From assembly GCA_902793125.1 (NCBI GenBank), contig CADBCC010000031.1, positions 1 through 45,303 on the forward strand: a stretch of DNA of 45,303 nt, written 5' to 3'. Shown here in pieces: positions 15,475 through 23,516 of this stretch; positions within the stretch are counted from its first letter, which is position 1, and each line of letters begins with the position of its first letter. The position numbers were made by a program, and so were the translations under genes. Source of the stretch: an uncultured Ruminococcus sp. GTDB lineage: Bacteria; Bacillota; Clostridia; Oscillospirales; Acutalibacteraceae. Below the pieces are notes generated by a model, which did no database searches, was not told where the DNA came from, and saw nothing but the letters and a program-made list of their open reading frames with translations.

Positions 15475-17211
15475 TTAATGCACCTCTTTTCCGATAGCGC
15501 CGAACGGACATAACTGTGAGCAAACGTTACATCCTACGCATTGAGTCGGATCAATAAACGCTTTGTTGTTTTTAAAGCTGATTGACGGACATCCGAGTTT
15601 AAGACATCTCTTACAGCTTTTACATTTATCTTCGTCAACTTTAAGCGGTTTTTCGTGTTTAACGTATTTTAAAAGCACACAAGGTCTTCTTGAAATAATT
15701 ACCGAAGGTTCTTCGGCGGCTAATTCTTCTTTAAGCACCTTGTCGCATTCCTCAAGGTTATAAGGGTCAACAACTCTTACTCTGTTTATTCCGATTGAGT
15801 TGCAAAGCGCTTCTAAGTTTATTTTTCCCGCGGGGTCTCCTTTGATGTTGTAACCTGTTGTAGGGTTCTGCTGATGTCCTGTCATACCCGTAATGGAGTT
15901 GTCAAGCACAATAACGGTTGAGTTAGACATATTGTAAGCTATGTTGATAAGTCCGGTAACTCCGCTGTGCATAAATGTTGAGTCGCCTATTACGCAGACT
16001 GTATTCTTTTCGTTTTCAGACGCTTTGTTAAATCCGTGAAGTCCGCTTACGGAAGCGCCCATACATAATGTTGAGTCAAGCGCTCCGAGCGGGGGAGCCG
16101 AGCCGAGTGTGTAACATCCGATATCTCCGAGCACGGTAACTTTGTTTTTGGCTAATGTGTAGAACATACCTCTGTGCGGACAGCCTGAGCACATAACGGG
16201 AGGTCTTACAGGAATTTCGCTGTCGGCTTTTACCGACTCAACTGTTTCGTTTAACAGAACTTCTCTTATTGTCTGTTGGCTGAATTCGCCGATTTTGGAG
16301 AAAAGACTCTTTCCTTCAACTTTAACTCCGATGTTGTTACAGTGAGTTTCAATAATCGGGTCAAGTTCCTCAACAACAACAAGTCTGTCAACTTTCTCGG
16401 CAAAGTCTTTAATCATCTTAACCGGAAGCGGATTAATCATACCGATTTTAAGTATGCTTACTGTATCTCCGAAAACTTCCTTAATATACTGATAACATGT
16501 TCCCGCGGTAATAATACCGAGTTTGGTGCCGCTGATTTCAACGCGGTTGTATTCGCAGTTTTCCGCTAAAGCGGTTAATTTATTCGTACGTTCTTCAACA
16601 AAGGGATGGCGTTTTAAAGCGTTAGCGGGCGCCATAATGTATTTCCAGGGTTTCTTTTCGTATTCGAATCCCTTAAAATCTTCTCTTTCACCTGTTTCAA
16701 CAATACTCTGAGAATGAGCCATTCTTGTACACATTCTGAAAAGTACGGGTGTGTCGTATTCTTCCGAAAGTTTAAACGCGCTTTTAGCGAAATTATACGC
16801 TTCCGAGGAATCGGCGGGCTCAAGCATAGGTACCTTTGACGCGATAGCGTAGTGGCGTGAGTCCTGCTCGTTCTGGCTTGAGTGCATAGCGGGATCGTCC
16901 GCGACGCAAACAACCATACCGCCTGTAACGCCTGTGTAAGAAAGCGTGAAAAGGGGATCCGCCGCTACGTTAAGTCCTACATGCTTCATACAGCAGCAGC
17001 TTCTTTTTCCTGCCAAAGAAGCGCCGAAAGCAACTTCCATAGCTACTTTTTCGTTCGGAGCCCATTCGCTGTAAACATCGTCGTATTTCGAAATAAACTC
17101 GGTAATCTCCGTTGAGGGAGTGCCGGGGTAGCTTGAAACAATGTTTACGCCGCCTTCGTAAAGACCGCGCGCTACAGCTTCATTTCCAATCATTAGTTTT
17201 CTGTTTTTCAT
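15475..17211 (-). CDS. iorA: Indolepyruvate:ferredoxin oxidoreductase, alpha subunit
   Basis: The large subunit (578 residues) combines a pyrimidine-binding domain (GNEAVARGLYEGGVNIVSSYPGTPSTE at the N-terminus is shortened here to its key pieces GNEAVARG and YPGTPSTE), a middle domain, and a TPP-binding domain with MCSGCPHRGMFY, LGDIGCYTLG and the GDSTFMHSG metal site. The C-terminal 60 residues are a 2[4Fe-4S] ferredoxin: CKSCKRCLKLGCP and CVGCNVCSQLCP. It acts in the cytoplasm in aromatic amino acid fermentation. The frame reaches TTG 17226, but ATG 17211 is preferred because GGGAGG lies 7 bases upstream. It is transcribed divergently from the amidohydrolase gene. Confidence 0.95.
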   Translation of the reverse strand: MKNRKLMIGNEAVARGLYEGGVNIVSSYPGTPSTEITEFISKYDDVYSEWAPNEKVAMEVAFGASLAGKRSCCCMKHVGLNVAADPLFTLSYTGVTGGMVVCVADDPAMHSSQNEQDSRHYAIASKVPMLEPADSSEAYNFAKSAFKLSEEYDTPVLFRMCTRMAHSQSIVETGEREDFKGFEYEKKPWKYIMAPANALKRHPFVEERTNKLTALAENCEYNRVEISGTKLGIITAGTCYQYIKEVFGDTVSILKIGMINPLPVKMIKDFAEKVDRLVVVEELDPIIETHCNNIGVKVEGKSLFSKIGEFSQQTIREVLLNETVESVKADSEIPVRPPVMCSGCPHRGMFYTLAKNKVTVLGDIGCYTLGSAPPLGALDSTLCMGASVSGLHGFNKASENEKNTVCVIGDSTFMHSGVTGLINIAYNMSNSTVIVLDNSITGMTGHQQNPTTGYNIKGDPAGKINLEALCNSIGINRVRVVDPYNLEECDKVLKEELAAEEPSVIISRRPCVLLKYVKHEKPLKVDEDKCKSCKRCLKLGCPSISFKNNKAFIDPTQCVGCNVCSQLCPFGAIGKEVH

Positions 17212-17239
17212 TTTAATGCCTCCCAAGGCTAAATTAATA

Positions 17240-17268
17240 TTGCATATTTATAAAATAAGATATATAAT
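17240..17268 (+). promoter_or_regulatory. Candidate sigma-A promoter for the amidohydrolase gene
   Basis: TTGCAT (17240-17245) and TATAAT (17263-17268) are spaced by 17 bases, 26 bases upstream of the start codon, in the divergent gap with iorA. Confidence 0.7.
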
Positions 17269-17293
17269 AACTAAGTTGAATTGAGGTGAAATT

Positions 17294-18124
17294 ATGTTAG
17301 ATAATAATACGATAATTGATTTTCACACCCACGTTTTTCCCGATGAAATCGCCGAAAAAACAATTCCTTATTTAATGGAGAAAGGGAATATACCTTCGTT
17401 TGGAAACGGAACTTTATCCGACCTTAAAGAAAAGATGAAGGAAAGCTCTACCGATAAAGCGGTTGTTCTTCCTGTATGCACAAAACCCTCACAGTTCGAA
17501 TCAATTAATAAATTCGCGCGTATACTTAACGAGGAAGAAAATATCTTCTCGTTCGGCGGTATTCATCCCGATAATAATAATATAAAAGAAAAACTGCTGT
17601 ATTTAAAATCGCAGGGTTTTAAGGGGATTAAACTTCATCCCGATTATCAGGAAGCCTATATTAATGATGAAAGAAATTATAACATCGTAAAAACCGCTGT
17701 TGAGCTTGATATGTATGTTACAATCCACGCGGGGCTCGACGTGGCGTTTCCCGATGATATTCATTGCCCGCCCAAGGAGTCGGCGAAGCTGATTGAACGT
17801 ATATATAACGGGGATTACAATGTTGAGCCGAGGATTATTTTAGCTCATTTAGGCGGAATAGATATGTTTGATGACGTTGAAAAATATCTTGTAGGTCTGC
17901 CTGTTTATTTCGACTTGGCTGTAATTTTGACATTCAGCTCCGATAAAACTGAGCAGATAGAGCGAATAATTAAAAATCACGGCGCCGATAAAATCCTTTA
18001 CGCGAGCGATTATCCCTGGAGCAGTCTGAAAGAAAATGTTAATATTGCGAAAGCTCTTAATTTATCCGACAGGGAAAAGGAACTTGTTTTTTATAAAAAC
18101 GCCGGAAAAATTCTTGGGATATAG
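17294..18124 (+). CDS. Amidohydrolase family metal-dependent hydrolase
   Basis: This TIM-barrel amidohydrolase has 276 residues. The metal-binding HxH motif is DFHTHVFPDE near residue 12; further likely ligands are in KLHPDYQ, VTIHAGLD and LAHLGG, and the catalytic aspartate is in LYASDYPWS near the C-terminus. This is the Amidohydro_2 (decarboxylase-like) branch. The substrate is not recognisable. It is transcribed divergently from the ior operon and may be functionally unrelated. A GAGGTGA ribosome binding site precedes the ATG. Confidence 0.82.
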   Translation: MLDNNTIIDFHTHVFPDEIAEKTIPYLMEKGNIPSFGNGTLSDLKEKMKESSTDKAVVLPVCTKPSQFESINKFARILNEEENIFSFGGIHPDNNNIKEKLLYLKSQGFKGIKLHPDYQEAYINDERNYNIVKTAVELDMYVTIHAGLDVAFPDDIHCPPKESAKLIERIYNGDYNVEPRIILAHLGGIDMFDDVEKYLVGLPVYFDLAVILTFSSDKTEQIERIIKNHGADKILYASDYPWSSLKENVNIAKALNLSDREKELVFYKNAGKILGI

Positions 18125-18150
18125 TTTGTTAAAAAATAAACTATCTTATA
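18121..18150 (+). terminator. Weak AT-rich terminator-like hairpin
   Basis: An ATAGTTT / AAACTAT stem, extendable by three weaker pairs, starts at the amidohydrolase stop codon and is followed by a mixed T-rich stretch. It is a plausible but weak terminator. Confidence 0.35.
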
Positions 18151-18261
18151 TTTTATAATAAATAAGAACATATTGCAACATTTATTAAAGAATTTTTACA
18201 TTAAAAATCTTTCCTTTTTATATATTTAAGCGCTTAGTATAAAAAAAAAATATTTTTTGTA

Positions 18262-18278
18262 AGTCAAAAAAAGTCAAA
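18262..18278 (+). promoter_or_regulatory. CtsR-box-like operator upstream of groESL
   Basis: AGTCAAA, three A bases and AGTCAAA form a 17-base tandem heptamer. It matches the CtsR consensus RGTCAAANANRGTCAAA at every position. It lies 6 bases upstream of the -35 of the groESL promoter. Confidence 0.65.
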
Positions 18279-18284
18279 TTGCAC

Positions 18285-18312
18285 TTGATTTTTTAAAAAT
18301 ATAGGCTATAAT
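18285..18312 (+). promoter_or_regulatory. Sigma-A promoter of groESL
   Basis: TTGATT (18285-18290) and TATAAT (18307-18312) are spaced by 16 bases. The CIRCE element follows five bases later, so it covers the transcription start as usual for HrcA targets. Confidence 0.75.
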
Positions 18313-18316
18313 ATAA

Positions 18317-18343
18317 TTAGCACTCAAGAAACGAGAGTGCTAA
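18317..18343 (+). promoter_or_regulatory. CIRCE operator (HrcA binding site)
   Basis: TTAGCACTC and GAGTGCTAA are separated by exactly nine bases, a perfect match to the CIRCE inverted repeat that binds the heat-shock repressor HrcA. Confidence 0.97.
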
Positions 18344-18383
18344 TTATACATTATCTTAAGGTTATTTTAAGGAGGAATCATAT

Positions 18384-18668
18384 ATGACAGTTAAACCATT
18401 ACTTGACAGAGTTGTATTAAAGGTTGAGGAAGCCGAAGAAAAAACAGCAGGCGGACTTATCCTTACATCTTCAGCTCAGGAAAAACCCCAGTTCGCTACA
18501 GTTGTAGCAGTTGGACCTGGCGGTGTAGTTGACGGCGAAAAGGTTGATATGTACGTTAAGGTGGGCGATAAGGTAATCGCTTCCAAGTACGCCGGTACTG
18601 AAGTTAAGCTTGACGGCGAGGAATTTACTATTGTCCGCCAGTCGGATATTTTAGCGACAGTAGAATAA
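18384..18668 (+). CDS. groES: Co-chaperonin GroES
   Basis: This protein of 94 residues has the normal GroES length and sequence (TVKPLLDRVVLKVEEAEEKT at the start, GGLILTSSAQEKPQ mobile loop, DGEEFTIVRQSDILATVE-type end). It forms the heptameric lid of the GroEL folding chamber. A strong AAGGAGGA ribosome binding site precedes the ATG. The gene is the first of the groESL operon and is controlled by the CIRCE and probably the CtsR sites upstream. Confidence 0.98.
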   Translation: MTVKPLLDRVVLKVEEAEEKTAGGLILTSSAQEKPQFATVVAVGPGGVVDGEKVDMYVKVGDKVIASKYAGTEVKLDGEEFTIVRQSDILATVE

Positions 18669-18685
18669 TTTTGAATTATTAATAA

Positions 18686-20329
<1,644 letters not shown>

Positions 20330-20352
20330 TAGAATATATTTATATAAAAGTA

Positions 20353-20390
20353 CGGAGGCTGATCGAAACGACAGCCTCCGCTTATTTATT
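20353..20390 (+). terminator. Intrinsic terminator of groESL
   Basis: A 9-bp stem (CGGAGGCTG / CAGCCTCCG) is followed by CTTATTTATT, 24 bases after the groEL stop. Confidence 0.8.
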
Positions 20391-20404
20391 CATATTTACA
20401 GCGC

Positions 20405-20445
20405 AAAAATGCCGGTTCTATTCTCGTTCTGAGTTGTGAACCGGC
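20405..20445 (-). terminator. Terminator of the flavodoxin gene (minus strand)
   Basis: GCCGGTTC / GAACCGGC forms an 8-bp stem around a 19-base loop. On the minus strand it is followed by ATTTTTG, just downstream of the flavodoxin stop codon. Confidence 0.7.
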
Positions 20446-20451
20446 TGTTTA

Positions 20452-20937
20452 TTATTCTAATTTTGAAATAAAATCATTTATTTTATTATTGTTTTCCTCG
20501 CTCGGCTTATCCTTCGGATCAATTAAACTAAGCGTCGCTTTAAAATTATTAATAAACAAATAATTCTTTAATTTCTCAAATGACTTTTCCGCTCCGCCGC
20601 CCATTGAACAGGCGAATACCGCGAATTCCTTTTCCGCGATTTTTTCCAAATTTTCTTTGATAAAGGTTTTAATAGGCGGTGTAAAGTTGCTTGCCCAAAC
20701 GGGATATCCAAAAATAATCGTATCATATTTTTCGGAATCGAAATCATAGGGGATAAGCTTTGGTATATCGCCCATAACCGCGCTTTTTCCGCCCCATAAA
20801 TATTTTCTGAAACCTTTATCGGGATATTGCTTTTCGGGTTTAATCTCGATTAAATCCGCGTTTATTTTTTCTGCTATTTTTTCAGCGGCATATTTTGTGT
20901 TGCCGCCCATTGAATAAAAAACTATTGCTGCTTTCAT
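20452..20937 (-). CDS. Flavodoxin-like protein
   Basis: The protein has 161 residues with a flavodoxin fold. The FMN phosphate loop is FYSMGGNTKYAAEKIA at the N-terminus, and the aromatic isoalloxazine loops are around GYPVWASNFTPPIKTFI and ACSMGGGAEKSFEKL. Related proteins are often annotated flavodoxin or NAD(P)H-dependent oxidoreductase. It probably carries electrons or acts as a small flavin reductase in the cytoplasm; the partner is unknown. It starts one base after the stop of the GpsA-like gene and has a GGAG site, so the two form an operon. Confidence 0.85.
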   Translation of the reverse strand: MKAAIVFYSMGGNTKYAAEKIAEKINADLIEIKPEKQYPDKGFRKYLWGGKSAVMGDIPKLIPYDFDSEKYDTIIFGYPVWASNFTPPIKTFIKENLEKIAEKEFAVFACSMGGGAEKSFEKLKNYLFINNFKATLSLIDPKDKPSEENNNKINDFISKLE

Positions 20938-20938
20938 A

Positions 20939-21901
20939 TTAAAACTCCGATTTTACATCACGCAAGAAGAGCTTTCCGAGTTCGTCTTTAATTTCTTTGC
21001 CGTTAAATAAAACGTTATATATGCCCGTTACAATCGGAACGTCAACATTTTTTTCGTCGGCTATTTTCTTAAGAGCTTTTGAAGTCATAACTCCTTCGGC
21101 TAATTTGTCAAATTTTTCGCCTTTGGCCAAATTTTCGCCGTATCTTCTGTTGTGGCTCCATTGTGAGAATAATGTAGCTTCGTAATCGCCTAAGTGGCAG
21201 AGTCCGTAAGCGCTCATCTCAGACCCCCCGCACGCTTTTATAAGACGGCTTATTTCTCGTGTTCCTCTTGACATAAGTGCGCCTTTAAGCGATGTCATAT
21301 TAAGTCCGTCAAGCATACCGGCGGCGATACCGATTACATTCTTAGCGGCGGCGCCGATTTCGTTGCCGATTAAATCTGTTCCGATATAAAATCTTATTAA
21401 ATCCGAAGTAAATTCTTTAACAAGTTTTTTCTTAATTTCTATGTTTTTGCTGTCGATTACCATACAGTTGGGAATTCCTCTTACGTAATCCTGCGGATGT
21501 CCCGGACCTACCCAGATTGCTACGGGAGTTTTTTCTGTATCTATAAATTCTTCCATAACTTCGGAAAGTCTTTTTCCGCTTTTTTCTTCAACGCCTTTCA
21601 TGCAAAGCACAAAAATCTTGCCGTCAAGATTATATTTGCTTATTTCTTTCATATAATCGCGGAGATGCTGAGCGGAAATAGAAATAATAATTACTTCAGC
21701 ACGGTTAATTGAGTATTCAAGGTCGCTTGTAACCTCAATCGAAGGGGGAAAGGTAAGGTAATTGTTTTTATGAGTTTCGTAAAGTTGTTTAAAATCCGGA
21801 GCGTCCTCAAGCCCCCGTGATACAACATCGTTTCCTATTTTATCAAGATACCAGGCTATACAGCTTCCCCAGCGCCCTGTACCCAATACAGAAATTTTCA
21901 T
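20939..21901 (-). CDS. GpsA-like NAD(P)H-dependent dehydrogenase
   Basis: This 320-residue protein has the glycerol-3-phosphate dehydrogenase layout: an N-terminal Rossmann motif (VLGTGRWGSCIAWYL), a middle stretch with the sequence WVGPGHPQDYVRGIPN, and the C-terminal substrate-binding motif (NEIGAAAKNVIGIAAGMLDG, MSRGTREISRL). The catalytic lysine of the KN motif is present. The variant GRWG in place of GAWG, and GPGHPQ in place of the usual GPSFA, set it apart from canonical GpsA. It may be a divergent GpsA or a paralogue with a different substrate. It is coupled to the flavodoxin gene. Confidence 0.8.
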   Translation of the reverse strand: MKISVLGTGRWGSCIAWYLDKIGNDVVSRGLEDAPDFKQLYETHKNNYLTFPPSIEVTSDLEYSINRAEVIIISISAQHLRDYMKEISKYNLDGKIFVLCMKGVEEKSGKRLSEVMEEFIDTEKTPVAIWVGPGHPQDYVRGIPNCMVIDSKNIEIKKKLVKEFTSDLIRFYIGTDLIGNEIGAAAKNVIGIAAGMLDGLNMTSLKGALMSRGTREISRLIKACGGSEMSAYGLCHLGDYEATLFSQWSHNRRYGENLAKGEKFDKLAEGVMTSKALKKIADEKNVDVPIVTGIYNVLFNGKEIKDELGKLFLRDVKSEF

Positions 21902-21923
21902 ATCTTACTCCACAGCCTTTCAA

Positions 21924-21952
21924 ATTATATTAAAGCCTTTTATACGCGGTAA
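21924..21952 (-). promoter_or_regulatory. Candidate promoter of the GpsA-like/flavodoxin operon
   Basis: On the minus strand TTACCG (21952-21947) and TATAAT (21929-21924) are spaced by 17 bases, about 25 bases upstream of the start codon. Confidence 0.5.
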
Positions 21953-21962
21953 AAAATTGTTA

Positions 21963-22150
21963 TAAAAATCCCGCCTGTCCGAAAGCAAAATCTAATAACC
22001 TGCCTACCAAAGGACAGGTGGGCGCCTCCTTTTTGTTTTAGTACTCCCAACGTTCTCAAAAGAGAGAGGTCTGCACACCGCAAAAAGAGATCAGCTCCCG
22101 ATTTAAATGTTGTAGGGTTATTTTAATTGCATACACGAAACAGGCAGGAA
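21963..22150 (-). ncRNA. ssrS: Probable 6S RNA (SsrS)
   Basis: About 190 bases of the minus strand carry no gene but fold into a long rod. A closing stem pairs CCTGCCTGT (22148-22140) with ACAGGCGGG (21978-21970). An internal helix pairs CTCTTTTTG with CAAAAAGG, and there is an apical hairpin (TCTC/GAGA) and a side hairpin near the 3' end. The closing stem is followed by ATTTTTAT, so it doubles as the terminator. A TATAAT (22163-22158) sits 8 bases before the 5' end. Size, the closed ends and the large central region fit 6S RNA, which mimics an open promoter and binds the sigma-A holoenzyme. The family call is by pattern only. Confidence 0.6.
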
Positions 22151-22154
22151 AATA

Positions 22155-22442
22155 TTAATTATAGAACATATCGTTAAAACGCTCCTCAAATTCATTGGAA
22201 AGTCTGCGTCTCAGCGCGTCATCCTCAATTTCCGCGAGCTGTTCTTCTCCGTTTACGTCGATTGCCTCGAGAATTGTGTATTCTCCGCTTGAGCTCAGCA
22301 TATCGGCGCCGTTATCAAAGACAGGCATTAAAGCGAAGTAACGATTATCATTTTCTTCAATCTGGTCTAAAATCTCAAAATTATGTTCAATACCGTTTTC
22401 ATCAACCAATGTGATAAGATCCGGCGAAAATGAATTATCCAT
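22155..22442 (-). CDS. DUF1292 domain protein
   Basis: This small acidic protein of 95 residues has the DUF1292 (YrzB-like) pattern: ITLVDENGIEHNFEILDQIE, then YFALMPVF and a C-terminal acidic helix (EFEERFNDMFYN). Such proteins are conserved in Firmicutes, often near yrrK and ireB, with unknown function. Here it stands alone on the minus strand, with its own promoter upstream and the 6S-like RNA directly downstream. A GGGAGA ribosome binding site precedes the ATG. Confidence 0.8.
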   Translation of the reverse strand: MDNSFSPDLITLVDENGIEHNFEILDQIEENDNRYFALMPVFDNGADMLSSSGEYTILEAIDVNGEEQLAEIEDDALRRRLSNEFEERFNDMFYN

Positions 22443-22464
22443 AATATGTCTCCCTTATATATTA

Positions 22465-22493
22465 ATTTTACACTACAAATCGTTGTTCGTCAA
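22465..22493 (-). promoter_or_regulatory. Candidate promoter of the DUF1292 gene
   Basis: On the minus strand TTGACG (22493-22488) and TAAAAT (22470-22465) are spaced by 17 bases, about 20 bases upstream of the start codon. Confidence 0.65.
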
Positions 22494-22556
22494 GCGTTAT
22501 TATTTGTTAATTTTAATAAAATTTATAGTTTTTTTGTACGAATTAATAAAAAACTG

Positions 22557-22584
22557 TTGACATTTTCTAATTTTATGTTATTAT
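22557..22584 (+). promoter_or_regulatory. Strong sigma-A promoter with no gene behind it
   Basis: A consensus TTGACA (22557-22562) and TATTAT (22579-22584) with an extended TG element (22576-22577) are spaced by 16 bases. The predicted start is near 22591. The next thing downstream is a terminator, not a gene. Confidence 0.75.
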
Positions 22585-22590
22585 ATATAC

Positions 22591-22667
22591 AAGACATCAG
22601 AAGAGAAAGTTTTGATTACTCCATAAAATTACCTAAAAAAGCCGACGGTTTTACCGTCGGCTTTTTT
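22591..22667 (+). ncRNA. Candidate small RNA of about 77 bases
   Basis: Between the promoter at 22557-22584 and the terminator at 22641-22667 there is no ATG or GTG start and no credible short ORF. A transcript from about 22591 would run through a 50-base A-rich single-stranded region and end in the strong hairpin. It could be a regulatory small RNA, or the attenuated leader of the sugar transferase gene that starts at 22800. No known RNA family is recognised. Confidence 0.45.
22635..22667 (+). terminator. Strong bidirectional intrinsic terminator
   Basis: GCCGACGG / CCGTCGGC with a 5-base loop is flanked by six A bases on the left and TTTTTTC on the right, so it can work on both strands. 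Confidence 0.92.
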
Positions 22668-22706
22668 CTTTTATTACATATTTCCTTATAAAAACTCAAA
22701 AACATC

Positions 22707-22735
22707 TTGAATTATTTCTTTTTTTGAGCTATAAT
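22707..22735 (+). promoter_or_regulatory. Candidate promoter of the sugar transferase gene
   Basis: TTGAAT (22707-22712) and TATAAT (22730-22735) are spaced by 17 bases, 64 bases upstream of the start codon. A second TATAAT at 22766-22771 has no good -35. Confidence 0.6.
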
Positions 22736-22799
22736 TCTATGATGTATTAATGTGGAGTATTGTTGTATAATAGTTTTAGATAAGGATATGGAGGAGACT

Positions 22800-23486
22800 A
22801 TGCTGCTTCCTTTTGATGAACTTCCTGAGGAATTTCAAAATGATGCTGTAAAAAAATATTATGACATACTTAAATCCAAGAAGCGCAGCATAATATTAAA
22901 AAGACTGTTAGATATTTTTCTTTCTGTTTTTTTAATAATTATTCTGCTTATTCCTATTATAATTCTGTCTGTCGCTGTTAAGTGTACCTCTAAAGGTCCT
23001 GTTTTGTATAAACAGGTGAGAGTTACAACTTATAAAAAGCAGTTTAAAATTTACAAATTCAGAACTATGGTGGAAAACGCCGATAAAATCGGTTCCCTTG
23101 TTACCTCGCTCGGAGATACCCGAATCACTAAAATCGGCCACGTTTTAAGAAGATACCGTCTTGATGAGCTTCCCCAGCTTTTTAACGTTTTAAAAGGCGA
23201 TATGAGCTTCGTGGGAACCCGTCCCGAGGTTATGAAGTATGTTAACCGTTATACTCCCGCTATGTATTCAACCCTTTTGATGCCCGCGGGAATAACAAGT
23301 CTTGCGAGCATTAAGTTTAAGAATGAAGACAGAATGCTTGAAACCAGTACAAATATTGACGAAGATTATATTAATATTATTCTGCCGAAAAAAATGCATT
23401 ATAATATTTTATATCTTAAAAATTTTGGGGTAAGAACCGATATTTATTTAATGTTAAAAACTATAAAAGAAGTTCTGTTCCACTAA
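22800..23486 (+). CDS. Polyprenyl-phosphate sugar-1-phosphate transferase
   Basis: The protein (228 residues) is a short bacterial sugar transferase of the WcaJ/EpsL/RfbP C-terminal type. It has one strong hydrophobic segment (about residues 32-57) and the catalytic region with GPVLYKQVRV, FKIYKFRTM, RLDELPQLFNVLKGDMSFVGTRPE. Such enzymes move a sugar phosphate onto undecaprenyl phosphate to start a surface glycan. The frame could start at 22752, but ATG 22800 has GGAGG 5 bases upstream. It lies 30 bases before an O-antigen ligase-like gene, so the two likely act in one small polysaccharide module. Confidence 0.9.
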   Translation: MLLPFDELPEEFQNDAVKKYYDILKSKKRSIILKRLLDIFLSVFLIIILLIPIIILSVAVKCTSKGPVLYKQVRVTTYKKQFKIYKFRTMVENADKIGSLVTSLGDTRITKIGHVLRRYRLDELPQLFNVLKGDMSFVGTRPEVMKYVNRYTPAMYSTLLMPAGITSLASIKFKNEDRMLETSTNIDEDYINIILPKKMHYNILYLKNFGVRTDIYLMLKTIKEVLFH

Positions 23487-23516
23487 AGATTTATGTCTTA
23501 TAAGGAGGTGAGATAA

